Positions 34,339 through 42,707 of a stretch of DNA of 64,000 nt are shown one piece after another; the stretch's first letter is position 1, and each line of letters opens with the position of its first letter. The notes beneath the pieces are model-generated. The model ran no database searches. It was not told the origin of the DNA and saw only the letters and a list, made by a program, of their open reading frames with translations. The DNA is from Streptomyces sp. DH-12 (GTDB lineage Bacteria; Actinomycetota; Actinomycetes; Streptomycetales; Streptomycetaceae), in the NCBI RefSeq assembly GCF_002899455.1, contig NZ_PPFB01000001.1, positions 6,106,001 to 6,170,000 of the forward strand, given 5' to 3'. The position numbers and the translations under genes were made by a program.

Positions 34339-34360
34339 AGGGGCGCGGGGAACTGCGCGG
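34339..34360 (+). repeat. Intergenic repeat copy after the MFS gene
   Basis: This copy (AGGGGCGCGGGGAACTGCGC plus two more bases) begins at the base directly after the MFS stop codon. It belongs to the same family as the copies after argH and argR. Confidence 0.7.
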
Positions 34361-34399
34361 CAAGCCCCCGCTCACCCGCGGAAAACTCCGAAACGCGAC

Positions 34400-34430
34400 G
34401 GGAGCCGGCGGAGAGACTCCGCCGGCTCCC
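34400..34430. terminator. Bidirectional terminator between MFS and acyltransferase genes
   Basis: GGGAGCCGGCGGA and TCCGCCGGCTCCC form a perfect 13-bp stem with a 5-nt loop. It lies between two convergent genes, so it can serve both. An A-rich stretch flanks it on the right side. Confidence 0.8.
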
Positions 34431-34461
34431 ACCGGAAAAGGAACGTCGGCCCCGCCGAAAA

Positions 34462-35199
34462 CTACGCCGCTTCCTTCGCCTTGCTCGCGTACATGTCCAC
34501 GTACTCCTGTCCCGACAGCCGCATGACCTCCGCCATCACCGAGTCGGTGACCGCCCGCAGCACGTACCGGTCGCGGTCCATGCCCTCGTAGCGGGAGAAC
34601 TCCATCGCCTCGCCGAACCGCACGGTGACCCGCCCCGGCCGGGGCAGACCCGCGCCGCCCGGCTGCAGCTTGTCCGTGCCGATCATGGCGAACGGCACCA
34701 CCGGCGCGCCGGTCATCAGCGTGAGCCGGGCGATGCCGGTGCGGCCGCGGTACAGACGGCCGTCGGGGGAGCGGGTGCCCTCCGGGTAGATCCCGAAGAC
34801 GTTGCCCTCCTCCAGCACCCGGCGCCCGGTCATCAGCGCGGCCACCCCGCCCCGGCCGCCGTCGCGGTCGACGGGGATCATGCCGACGCCGGTGAAGAAC
34901 CACGCCATCAGCCGCCCCTTGAGGCCCGTGCCGGTGACGTACTCGTCCTTGCCGATGAAGAAGACCTGCCGGTCGCAGACGAGCGGCAGGATCATCGAGT
35001 CGATGAACGTGAGGTGGTTGCCGGCCAGGATCACCGGACCGTCGCCCGGGATGTGCTCCGCGCCCTCCACCCGTGGGCGGAACATCAGGCGCATGATCGG
35101 ACCGAGCACTGCCTTGATGAGCGCGAAGCGGGACAACAGGCCCTCCGGTGGGAAGCGGACGTCGACGAATGCGGTATGAGTCTGTGCAGGTGAGGACAT
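34462..35199 (-). CDS. 1-acylglycerol-3-phosphate O-acyltransferase (PlsC-like)
   Basis: A 245-residue PlsC-domain protein. The catalytic box NHxxxxD is NHLTFID (about 61-67) and the phosphate-binding motif is YPEGTRSPDG. It probably transfers an acyl group to lysophosphatidate or a similar acceptor at the membrane. The MIPVDRDGG and APVVPFAMIGTDKLQP segments also match. Streptomyces have several such paralogues, so the physiological acceptor is uncertain. It is transcribed alone, convergent with the MFS gene. Confidence 0.9.
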   Translation of the reverse strand: MSSPAQTHTAFVDVRFPPEGLLSRFALIKAVLGPIMRLMFRPRVEGAEHIPGDGPVILAGNHLTFIDSMILPLVCDRQVFFIGKDEYVTGTGLKGRLMAWFFTGVGMIPVDRDGGRGGVAALMTGRRVLEEGNVFGIYPEGTRSPDGRLYRGRTGIARLTLMTGAPVVPFAMIGTDKLQPGGAGLPRPGRVTVRFGEAMEFSRYEGMDRDRYVLRAVTDSVMAEVMRLSGQEYVDMYASKAKEAA

Positions 35200-35550
35200 T
35201 ACTCGCGGTCCGGGGAGTCGCGCACGTCGGGCGCGTGGCAGGCGACCGAGGCCTTACGGTCTCTTGACCCGGGTTCACCTGCGCGGCCGCGCCCGCGGGC
35301 GGCACACGGCACGGCCGTCGCACTGTGACGGAACTCGCCCGGTCCCGTGCTCCGCCCGGGTACCCCCGTTCCGCCGGAACGAACCGGACGCGCCGTCACA
35401 TCGCCGCCGGAACACGGCAGACGCACGTCATCCGCAGGAGGGGCGTACGTCATGCGACACCACCCGTGTGTTCGGCTCGCGGTCTCCCGTGCGTCAACCA
35501 CGCGCACCTACGATCGGCCCGCACCGGACGAGCCGACACAGGAGGCGTTC
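35200..35550. other. Divergent gene-free region (acyltransferase / glycerophosphodiesterase)
   Basis: No protein-like frame is seen. It must contain both promoters. GTTCACC (35273-35279) and a degenerate GTCAACCACGCGCACC (about 35493-35508) resemble units of the PhoP (PHO) box, which would fit the downstream phosphodiesterase; the evidence is weak. Confidence 0.35.
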
Positions 35551-36729
35551 ATGGCGACACGGGAGTCGAACGAGCAGGCGAGCGGGACCGGCCGGCGGGC
35601 CCTGCTCGGGGCGGCGGTCCTCGGCGCGGGCGGGACCGTCCTCGGACTGGGCGGCACGGCCCGGGCGGCCCAGGGCGCCGGGCGCGGGCACGGACGCGGC
35701 CGGGGTCCGGGCAGCCTGCCCGTGCCGACGATCATCGGCCACCGGGGCGCCAGCGGCTACCGGCCCGAGCACACTCTCGGCTCGTACCAGCTCGCCCTCG
35801 ACATGGGCGCGGACATCGTCGAGGCCGGCGACCTCGTCCCCACCAAGGACGGTCACCTCGTCTGCCGGCACGAGCCGGAGATCGGCGGCACCACCGACGT
35901 CGCCGACCACCCCGAGTTCGCCGGCCGCCGCACCACCAAGACGCTGGACGGCGTCCGGGTCACCGGCTGGTTCACCGAGGACTTCACGCTCGCCGAGCTG
36001 AAGCGGCTGCGCGCCGTGGAGCGCATCCCGGCCAACCGCCCGCACAACACGCTGTACGACGGCCGCTGGGAGATCCCCACCTTCGAGGAGGTGCTGCGCT
36101 GGCAGGACGAGCAGACCCGGACGCGCGGCAAGCAGGTGTGGATCTACCCCGAGCTCAAGCACCCCACCTACTTCCGCGCGCTCGGCCTCGGCCTGGAGGA
36201 GCGGGTGGCGAGACTGCTGCGCCGGCACGGCAAGGACCGCAGGAACTCACCCGTCATCCTGCAGTCGTTCGAGCCGACGGCCGTCGAGCGGCTGAGCGGA
36301 CTGGTCGGCAACCCGCTCGTCGTCCTGCTCGGCGCGGCGGGCACCCGCCCCTGGGACTTCACCGAGGCCGGCGATCCGCGCACCGTCGACGACCTGATCA
36401 CGCCGAAGGGCCTGAAGGAGATCGCCTCCTACGCGCAGGGCATCGGCCCCACCCTCGACCTGGTCGTCCCGCGTGACGGGGCGGGCCGGCTCACCGAGCC
36501 CACCACCCTGGTCCGCGACGCCCACCGCGCGGGCCTGATCGTGCACCCCTACACCCTGCGCAACGAGAACCCGTTCCTGCCCGCGGAGTTCCGCGAGGGC
36601 GCCGGCCCCGACGCCTACGGCGACGTCTTCGGCGCCTACCGCGCCTACTTCGCCACCGGCATCGACGGCGTCTTCACCGACCACCCGGACACCGGCCTGC
36701 TGGCCCGCGAGGACTTCGTCAACCGCTGA
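35551..36729 (+). CDS. glpQ1: Secreted glycerophosphodiester phosphodiesterase
   Basis: The 392-residue protein has a twin-arginine-like signal (GRRALLGAAVLGAGG) and a GDPD barrel (about 58-385). The metal/active-site motif is IIGHRGASGYRPEHT (H64, R65, E73), with QVWIYPELKHP and GIDGVFTDHPDTG further on. It hydrolyses glycerophosphodiesters, possibly including teichoic-acid fragments, to glycerol 3-phosphate and alcohol. S. coelicolor glpQ1 occupies the same neighbourhood and is PhoP-regulated (from memory). The ATG follows ACAGGAGG. Confidence 0.88.
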   Translation: MATRESNEQASGTGRRALLGAAVLGAGGTVLGLGGTARAAQGAGRGHGRGRGPGSLPVPTIIGHRGASGYRPEHTLGSYQLALDMGADIVEAGDLVPTKDGHLVCRHEPEIGGTTDVADHPEFAGRRTTKTLDGVRVTGWFTEDFTLAELKRLRAVERIPANRPHNTLYDGRWEIPTFEEVLRWQDEQTRTRGKQVWIYPELKHPTYFRALGLGLEERVARLLRRHGKDRRNSPVILQSFEPTAVERLSGLVGNPLVVLLGAAGTRPWDFTEAGDPRTVDDLITPKGLKEIASYAQGIGPTLDLVVPRDGAGRLTEPTTLVRDAHRAGLIVHPYTLRNENPFLPAEFREGAGPDAYGDVFGAYRAYFATGIDGVFTDHPDTGLLAREDFVNR

Positions 36730-36804
36730 CCCGCCCCGCCCCGGAAGGGGTGAGGTACGGACGCCCCGGGCAACCCCGCCCGGGGCGCACGGGTCGTTGC
36801 GCGT

Positions 36805-37353
36805 GTGAGAACCGACCCGCTCTCCGCGCACGACCCGCTCTCCGCGCACGACCCGCTCTCCGCCCACGACCTGATCGCCCTGCTCGGTCCGCTGCTCGCC
36901 GCGGAGGCCGCCGCCGAGGCGTCCGGCGGCGGCGCCGAACCGGGCGACCTGGAACAGACGGTGTGGCTCCGGCTGCTCGAGCGGCTCCGCCGCGACGGAC
37001 CGCCGCACGACCCGCCGCTGTGGCTGCGCCGGACCGTCCGCGCGGAGGCCCGCCGGATCCGCCGCACGGCCCGCCGCGAGACGGCGCTGACCCGCGAACC
37101 CGCCGACACGGACCGGCACGACCCGGAACGGCTCGCGCTCCTCGCCGCCCACCGCCGTGCCCTGCGCGACGCCGTGCGCCGGCTCCCCGGCCGCTGCCCC
37201 GGTCTGCTCGCCGCGCTGTTGTCCCCGAGCGATCCGACCTACCGGGAAATCGCAGGGGAGTTGGGTATCTCACAGGGCAGTCTCGGCCCGGAACGTTCCA
37301 GATGCCTGGGATGTCTGCGTCGTTTACTCGCGGTGGAGGTTGCGGCGCGTTGA
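36805..37353 (+). CDS. Sigma-70-like protein (ECF type) with N-terminal DPLSAH repeats
   Basis: The 182-residue protein has a sigma region-4 helix-turn-helix at its C-terminus (about 148-176; PTYREIAGELGISQGSLGPERSRCLGCLRRLL). A reduced region-2-like segment (about 45-85; GDLEQTVWLRLLERL) precedes it. The N-terminus carries three DPLSAH units from an 18-bp tandem repeat. It probably directs RNA polymerase to a small gene set or is a degenerate sigma factor. No anti-sigma gene is adjacent. The GTG start lacks a good ribosome site. Confidence 0.7.
   Translation: MRTDPLSAHDPLSAHDPLSAHDLIALLGPLLAAEAAAEASGGGAEPGDLEQTVWLRLLERLRRDGPPHDPPLWLRRTVRAEARRIRRTARRETALTREPADTDRHDPERLALLAAHRRALRDAVRRLPGRCPGLLAALLSPSDPTYREIAGELGISQGSLGPERSRCLGCLRRLLAVEVAAR
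36814..36867 (+). repeat. 18-bp tandem repeat, three copies, in sigma-like gene
   Basis: Unit GACCCGCTCTCCGCGCAC occurs three times in a row; the third copy has one change. Being a multiple of three, copy-number change would keep the frame. Confidence 0.9.
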
Positions 37354-37410
37354 GGACGGGGATAGGAGTGGGGGACGACAGGTGATCAGGTGAGCGGGAG
37401 GCATGCGCAC

Positions 37411-37908
37411 ATGGGCATGAGCGTGACCATCTCTGCGGCGGCCGAGCAGGACGCGGAGCAGATCTTCAGGTTGCAGTACCTGTGCTTCCAGAGCGAAGCG
37501 GCCCTCTACGGCAACTACCGCATCGATCCCCTGGTCCAGACCCTGGACTCGGTCCGCGAAGAGGTCGTGGGGGACTGCGTGTTCGTGGCCCGCCTCGGCG
37601 ACGAGATCGTCGGGTCGGTGCACGGCAGGATCACCGAGGACGGCGCCGCCGCGATCGGCAAGCTCTGCGTCCACCCCCGCCTCCAGGGCCACGGCATCGG
37701 CGCCCGGCTGCTCAGGGCGGCCGAGTCCGCCCTCGCCGGCGAGCGCGGCGCCCGCACCTTCCGGCTGCACGCCGGTCACCGCAGCGAGAGCAACCTCCGC
37801 CTCTACAGCAAGGTCGGCTACCAGCGCGTGGGCACGTCCCGCGGCGACGACGGCGTACCGATGATCGTGCTGGAGAAGAAGGCGGAGACGTACGCGACGA
37901 CCGCCTGA
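37411..37908 (+). CDS. GNAT-family N-acetyltransferase
   Basis: A 165-residue GNAT protein. The acetyl-CoA site is LCVHPRLQGHGIGARLLRAAE (motif A, in two overlapping parts), and the C-terminus has NLRLYSKVGYQRVGTS. The acceptor is unknown. I chose the ATG at 37411, with GGGAGG 9 nt upstream; GTG at 37390 and ATG at 37417 are alternatives. It follows the sigma-like gene in the same direction. Confidence 0.82.
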   Translation: MGMSVTISAAAEQDAEQIFRLQYLCFQSEAALYGNYRIDPLVQTLDSVREEVVGDCVFVARLGDEIVGSVHGRITEDGAAAIGKLCVHPRLQGHGIGARLLRAAESALAGERGARTFRLHAGHRSESNLRLYSKVGYQRVGTSRGDDGVPMIVLEKKAETYATTA

Positions 37909-37949
37909 CCGTGACGGCAGGGGCGGCCGCCCGAGGGGGGGGCCGCCCG

Positions 37950-38378
37950 TCAGGCCGCGGGCTCCTCGGTGCGCGCCCGGCGCAGCCAGTGCACGGCGGT
38001 CAGCGGCAGCAGCACCGGGATGAAGAGGTAACCCATCCCGTAGTCGGACCACACGGTCGCGTCGGGGAACGCGGACGGGTCCGCCAGCGTCCAGGTGCCG
38101 ACGGTCAGCACGCCCACGAGCTCGGCGGCGCAGCACACCAGCGCCGCCCTGCGGGCCTTCTCCCCGCCGCGCACCAGCGTGTAGGTGATGAAGCCGTAGA
38201 CCACGCCGGCCAGCGCGGACAGCGTGTAGGCGAGCGGCGCCCGGTCGAACTCGGTGGCGATCTGGTAGACCGAGCGCGACACGGCGCCCACCACCATCAC
38301 CCCGTACAGCCAGACCAGCAGCAGTCCGGGCCCGCCGGCCAGCCGCGTCCGGTTCGGCCGCTCCTGCGTCGCGGTCAT
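37950..38378 (-). CDS. Small four-span membrane protein
   Basis: A 142-residue integral membrane protein with about four hydrophobic segments (LLLVWLYGVMVVGAV, YTLSALAGVVYGFITYTL, ALVCCAAELVGVLTVGTW, GYLFIPVLLPLTAVHWL). I do not recognise a characterised family. It lies 1 bp downstream of another membrane protein gene, so the two are almost certainly co-translated and may work together. Confidence 0.8.
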   Translation of the reverse strand: MTATQERPNRTRLAGGPGLLLVWLYGVMVVGAVSRSVYQIATEFDRAPLAYTLSALAGVVYGFITYTLVRGGEKARRAALVCCAAELVGVLTVGTWTLADPSAFPDATVWSDYGMGYLFIPVLLPLTAVHWLRRARTEEPAA

Positions 38379-38379
38379 C

Positions 38380-38739
38380 TCAGCCTCCCCAGATGTCGAA
38401 CAGCCGCACCTCGAGCACGGCCAGCACCACGCCGCTCGCGGCGACGGTCAGGGATCCCCAGCGGGTGCGCTCGCCCAGCGACAGGAAGCCCGCCGCCGGG
38501 ACACAGGCGAGCGAGCCCAGCAGGTACGCCACGAAGGTCGTCGTGCCCTGCTCCGGCTTCTCGCCCCCGGCCAGCCGCACGATCCCGACCGCCAGCTGCA
38601 CGAGCGCCAGCAGCGTGACCACGGCCATGCCGATGAAGTGCCAGTCCTTCGTCGGCTGATCACGGTAGGCGGCCCAGCCGCACCAGGCTGCGAGCAGCAG
38701 CGCGGCGACAGCGGTCACCACGGTCAGGACATCCAGCAT
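38380..38739 (-). CDS. Small four-span membrane protein
   Basis: A 119-residue membrane protein with about four spans (MLDVLTVVTAVAALLLAAW, FIGMAVVTLLALVQLAVGI, FVAYLLGSLACVPAAGF, SLTVAASGVVLAVLEVRLF). Function is unknown. Its stop is 1 bp from the start of the next membrane protein gene, and the pair is conserved-looking as an operon. The ribosome site before its ATG is weak. Confidence 0.8.
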   Translation of the reverse strand: MLDVLTVVTAVAALLLAAWCGWAAYRDQPTKDWHFIGMAVVTLLALVQLAVGIVRLAGGEKPEQGTTTFVAYLLGSLACVPAAGFLSLGERTRWGSLTVAASGVVLAVLEVRLFDIWGG

Positions 38740-38833
38740 GGCAGGGAGCCTATTACGCCGGAAAAGCCGCCCCGACGTCGGCCCCGCGGGCGCCGTTCCC
38801 GGTCCGCGCCCACGGCCCCGTAGGGTCGATGGC

Positions 38834-39484
38834 ATGACCATTCACGCGCGCGCCCTGCTCTTCGACAACGACGGGACCCTCGTGTCCTCCCTGGACTCCG
38901 TGAACCGCTGCTGGACGCGGTGGGCCGTGGAGCACGGGCTGACGGCCGAGGACTTCGCGCGGATCGAGCTGCACGGCCGGCCGGCCGCCGAGATAGCCGC
39001 CGACCTGCTGCCCGCCGAGGCCGTGCCGGGGGCCATCGCGCGGATCGAGGACCTGGAGGTGGCGGACGTGGCCGACGGCGGGGTCAGCCTGCTCCCCGGG
39101 ACCGGGGAGTTCCTCGCCGGACTGCCGGCCGAGCGCTGGGCCGTGGTCACCTCCGCCACCCGGCGGCTCGCCGAGGCCCGGCTGGGGGCCGTCGGCATCC
39201 TGCCCAAGACCCTGATCACCGCCGACGACGTCACCCGCGGCAAGCCCGACCCCGAGCCCTATCTGCTCGCCGCCCGCACCCTCGGCGTGGACCCCGCCGA
39301 CTGCGTCGTCTTCGAGGACGCCCCCGCCGGACTCCAGGCCGGCCGCGCCGCGGGCATGCGGACCGTGGCCTTGGCCACAACCCACCGGGCCGGCGAGCTG
39401 ACCGCCGATCTCGTCGTGGACGACCTGTCGGCCCTGTCCGCGCTGGTCACGGATGCCGGGATCGAGGTCTGCGCACGGCCCTGA
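38834..39484 (+). CDS. HAD-superfamily sugar-phosphatase-like hydrolase
   Basis: The 216-residue protein has HAD motif I FDNDGTLVSS (nucleophile D and acid D two residues on), motif II VTSATRR, motif III lysine in GKPDPEPYLLAA and motif IV VFEDAPAGLQAG. A helical cap occupies about 15-80. It resembles the small sugar-phosphate phosphatase and beta-phosphoglucomutase group; substrate is unknown. The start ATG follows GGTCGATGGC, and the gene appears to stand alone. Confidence 0.88.
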   Translation: MTIHARALLFDNDGTLVSSLDSVNRCWTRWAVEHGLTAEDFARIELHGRPAAEIAADLLPAEAVPGAIARIEDLEVADVADGGVSLLPGTGEFLAGLPAERWAVVTSATRRLAEARLGAVGILPKTLITADDVTRGKPDPEPYLLAARTLGVDPADCVVFEDAPAGLQAGRAAGMRTVALATTHRAGELTADLVVDDLSALSALVTDAGIEVCARP

Positions 39485-39533
39485 CGTGCGGGCTCGGGTG
39501 TCCACGGCTGTCCACTATGCGGACGGCCGGGTC

Positions 39534-39560
39534 CGTTCAGGAGTGAACGTCTGCTTTACT
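39534..39560 (+). promoter_or_regulatory. metN promoter region with inverted repeat
   Basis: CGTTCA-GGAG-TGAACG (39534-39549) is a perfect 6-bp dyad just before a -10-like TTTACT (39555-39560). It is a candidate operator for a sulfur-metabolism regulator; which one is unknown. Confidence 0.5.
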
Positions 39561-39608
39561 GACCGCATGACCACGACGAGCGACCGCATCCCTGCGACCG
39601 AGGCGACG

Positions 39609-39659
39609 ATGACGCCCGGTGCTCGTTGTATGTGTCTCCTCCGAATGCGCGCCTTCTAG
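39609..39659 (+). CDS. Candidate Cys/Met leader peptide of metNIQ
   Basis: MTPGARCMCLLRMRAF, 16 residues, has GAGG 5 nt before its ATG and a cluster of two Cys and two Met near its end. Its codons (GGT, GCT, CGT, TGT, TGT, CGA) are rare for this GC-rich genome. The same frame could also start leaderless at ATG 39567, giving 30 residues. After the stop, GCGAG (39695-39699) can pair either with CTCGC at 39682-39686 or with CTCGC at 39706-39710, as in an attenuator. Such an ORF would sense charged tRNA-Cys or tRNA-Met. Confidence 0.55.
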   Translation: MTPGARCMCLLRMRAF

Positions 39660-39871
39660 AGGGCCCCCGCACCGTCTGAGCCTCGCGCCCCGAAGCGAGA
39701 TCCGGCTCGCGTCCGCCCGCGTGCCCCGCACGCGCGACCGAGCCACGCCCCGCGCACGTTCCTCCACGGCTTCCGCATGCCCCGCGAGTCCGTGCGCCCT
39801 GCCGCCTGCCCTGCATGCCACGTGCCCGGCGACCACGAAGCGCCGCGCACTCGACAGTGACGGAAACCCAC

Positions 39872-40909
39872 GTGATCACCACCTCGGGCCTCACCAAGGT
39901 CTACCGCTCGCGCGGCCGCGAGGTCACCGCCCTGGACGGCGTCGACCTGCACGTCCGCGAAGGCGAGGTCTACGGCGTCATCGGCCAGTCCGGCGCCGGC
40001 AAGTCCTCCCTCATCCGCTGCGTCAACCTGCTGGAGCGTCCCACCTCGGGCACCGTGACCGTGGCCGGCCAGGACCTCACCGCGCTCGCCGGCCGCGGCC
40101 CCCGCGCCGGCCGGGAGCTCCGCCAGGCGCGCAGCCGCATCGGCATGGTCTTCCAGCACTTCAACCTGCTGTCCTCGCGCACCGTGCAGGACAACGTCGA
40201 GCTTCCGCTGGAAATTCTCGGCGCCTCCGGGAAGGAACGTTCCCGCAAGGCGCTGGAGCTGCTCGACCTGGTCGGCCTCGCCGACAAGGCCAAGGCCTAC
40301 CCGGCCCAGCTCTCCGGCGGCCAGAAGCAGCGCGTCGGCATCGCCCGCGCCCTCGCCGGCGACCCCAAGGTGCTGCTCTCCGACGAGGCCACCAGCGCCC
40401 TGGACCCGGAGACCACCCGCTCGATCCTCCAGCTGCTGCGCGACCTCAACCGCCAGCTCGGCCTCACCGTCCTGCTCATCACGCACGAGATGGACGTCGT
40501 GAAGTCGATCTGCGACTCGGCCGCCCTCATGGAGCGGGGCCGCATCGTGGAGTCCGGCACGGTCACCGACCTGCTGGCCACCCCCGGCTCGGAACTCGCC
40601 GCCGCGCTGTTCCCCGTCGGCGGCGAGGCGAGCGGCGCCGACCGCACCGTCGTCGACGTGACCTTCCAGGGCGAGAGCGCGACCCAGCCGGTCATCTCCC
40701 AGCTCTCGCGCACCTACAACATCGACATATCCATCCTCGGCGCCGCCATCGACACCGTCGGCGGTCTCCAGGTCGGCCGCATGCGCATCGAACTGCCCGG
40801 CCGCTACGAGGACAACGTCGTGCCCATCGGCTTCCTGCGCGAGCAGGGCCTGCAGATCGACGTCGTCGGCCACGACGAGCCCACGCTGGTGAAGGAGGGC
40901 GTCAAGTGA
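39872..40909 (+). CDS. metN: Methionine ABC transporter ATP-binding protein
   Basis: A 345-residue ATPase. Walker A is GQSGAGKSS, the Q-loop is VFQHFNLLSSRTV, the signature is LSGGQKQR and Walker B is VLLSDEATSALD. A C-terminal NIL domain (about 265-340), which binds methionine and inhibits transport, marks it as MetN rather than a general amino-acid ATPase. I chose the GTG giving VITTSGLTKVY; an earlier GTG (39857) is possible. Its stop overlaps the metI start (GTGA). Confidence 0.93.
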   Translation: MITTSGLTKVYRSRGREVTALDGVDLHVREGEVYGVIGQSGAGKSSLIRCVNLLERPTSGTVTVAGQDLTALAGRGPRAGRELRQARSRIGMVFQHFNLLSSRTVQDNVELPLEILGASGKERSRKALELLDLVGLADKAKAYPAQLSGGQKQRVGIARALAGDPKVLLSDEATSALDPETTRSILQLLRDLNRQLGLTVLLITHEMDVVKSICDSAALMERGRIVESGTVTDLLATPGSELAAALFPVGGEASGADRTVVDVTFQGESATQPVISQLSRTYNIDISILGAAIDTVGGLQVGRMRIELPGRYEDNVVPIGFLREQGLQIDVVGHDEPTLVKEGVK

Positions 40910-41643
40910 CCTGGTCCGAGATGCAGCCGCTGCTGGAGCAGGCCTGTACCGAGACGCTGATCATGGTCGGCTGGTCCACCCTGATCGCCGTCGTCGGCGG
41001 CCTCCCGCTCGGCATCCTGCTGGTCCTCACCGACAAGGGCGGACTGCTGCAGAACACCGTGGTGAACAAGGTCATCGGGCAGGTCGTGAACATCGGCCGC
41101 TCGCTGCCGTTCATCATCCTCATGGTCGCCCTGATGAACTTCACCCGCTGGATCACCGGCACCACCATCGGCAGCGAGGCCGCGATCGTGCCGCTCGCCA
41201 TCGGCGGCATCCCCTTCTTCGCCCGGCTCGTCGAGACCGCCGTGCGCGAGGTGGACCACGGGCTCGTGGAGGCCGTGCAGGCGATGGGCGGCAACACCTG
41301 GACCATCGTCCGCAAGGTTCTCGTCCCCGAGGCGCTGCCCTCGCTGATCGCCTCCACGACCACCACGGTCATCGCGCTCATCGGCTACTCCGCCATGGCC
41401 GGCACGGTCGGCGGCGGCGGACTCGGCGACCTCGCCGTCCGCTACGGCTACCAGCGCTTCGAGACCGGCCTGATGTGGATCACCGTCGCGATCCTCGCCG
41501 TGGTCATCTCCCTCATCCAGTTCGCCGGCGACTTCGCGGCCCGCGCCCTGCACCGACGCGGCGCCCGCTCCGGCCCCGGCCCGAAGCTGCGGCTGCTGAA
41601 GGGCGACGAGCCCGCCACGGCCGAGGTCGGCAAGGCCGCCTGA
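40906..41643 (+). CDS. metI: Methionine ABC transporter permease
   Basis: A 245-residue permease with five or six membrane spans and the MetI loop (EVDHGLVEAVQAMGGNTWTI in part), plus SAMAGTVGGGGLGDLAVRYGYQRF. It forms the membrane channel for D/L-methionine with MetN and MetQ. The GTG start is coupled to metN by a 4-bp overlap, and a 76-bp gap precedes metQ. Confidence 0.94.
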   Translation: MTWSEMQPLLEQACTETLIMVGWSTLIAVVGGLPLGILLVLTDKGGLLQNTVVNKVIGQVVNIGRSLPFIILMVALMNFTRWITGTTIGSEAAIVPLAIGGIPFFARLVETAVREVDHGLVEAVQAMGGNTWTIVRKVLVPEALPSLIASTTTTVIALIGYSAMAGTVGGGGLGDLAVRYGYQRFETGLMWITVAILAVVISLIQFAGDFAARALHRRGARSGPGPKLRLLKGDEPATAEVGKAA

Positions 41644-41719
41644 ACCAGCCGGTCCTCCGGCCCCCCGGACCCCCCGTGCGCCAAGACGGGGTCGCACCAC
41701 CCAAGGAAAGGCACTTTTC

Positions 41720-42547
41720 GTGCGTAACACCGCCAAGATCACCACCGCTGTCCTCGCCGCCGGAGCCCTCACCTTCGGGCTCACCGCCTGCGGCTCGGAC
41801 CAGGACGCCGCCTCCGACACCTCCGGCCCGCTGGTCGTCGCCGCGAGCCCCGTGCCGCACGCCGAGATCCTGACCTTCGTCAAGGACAACCTCGCCGAGA
41901 AGGCCGGCCTCGACCTCGAGGTCAAGGAGTTCACCGACTACGTCACCCCGAACACCGCGACGGAGGACGGCTCGGTCGGCGCCAACTACTTCCAGACCCA
42001 GCCGTACCTCGACGACTTCAACAAGAAGAACGGCACCCACATCGTGTCGGTCGTCGACGTGCACCTGGAGCCGCTCGGCCTCTACTCGCACAAGGTGAAG
42101 AAGGCCGACGAGCTGAAGAGCGGTGCGACCGTCGCGATCCCGAACGACACCGTCAACGAGGGCCGGGCGCTGCAGCTGCTCGCCGCCAACGGCCTGATCA
42201 CCCTCAAGGACGGCGTCGGCACCTCGGCCACCCCCGCGGACATCACCGACAACCCCAAGAAGCTCACCTTCAAGGAGCTCGAGGCCGCCCAGACCCCGCG
42301 CTCCCTGGACGACGTCGACGCCGCGGTGGTCAACGGCAACTACGCCATCGAGGCCGATCTGAAGCCCTCCGAGGACGCCCTGGTCCTCGAGGAGGCCGAG
42401 GGCAACCCGAACAGCAACCTCCTCGCCGTCAAGGAGGGCCAGGAGGACGACCCGCGCGTGAAGAAGCTCGCGAAGCTCCTCACCTCGCCCGAGGTGAAGA
42501 AGTTCATCGAGGACACGTACGCCGGCTCGGTGCTCGCCTCCTTCTGA
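41720..42547 (+). CDS. metQ: Methionine-binding lipoprotein
   Basis: A 275-residue NlpA/MetQ-family protein. The lipobox is LTAC with Cys about 24, anchoring it outside the membrane. The mature part shows VAASPVPHAEIL, FTDYVTPNTA, GANYFQTQPYLDDF and AIPNDTVNEGRALQLL, all typical of MetQ. It delivers methionine to MetI. The GTG start follows AAGGAAAGG. Confidence 0.94.
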   Translation: MRNTAKITTAVLAAGALTFGLTACGSDQDAASDTSGPLVVAASPVPHAEILTFVKDNLAEKAGLDLEVKEFTDYVTPNTATEDGSVGANYFQTQPYLDDFNKKNGTHIVSVVDVHLEPLGLYSHKVKKADELKSGATVAIPNDTVNEGRALQLLAANGLITLKDGVGTSATPADITDNPKKLTFKELEAAQTPRSLDDVDAAVVNGNYAIEADLKPSEDALVLEEAEGNPNSNLLAVKEGQEDDPRVKKLAKLLTSPEVKKFIEDTYAGSVLASF

Positions 42548-42707
42548 GCCACCGGGACACCCTCACGTCCACCACGGCACCCGCCACGGGGTCCGACTCC
42601 GCGCCGCCCGGCGACGGGGGAGGACCCCGTGGTGCGTACCGGTGCTTTCATGCTGCATGCTGGGCAGTTCAGCAGCACCCGACGGTCTCTCAGTTACGGA
42701 GCGGCGC

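Noticed and set aside
39485..39871. SAM-type riboswitch before metN
   Set aside because: No recognisable SAM-I or SAM-IV core was seen; the leader-peptide reading fits better.
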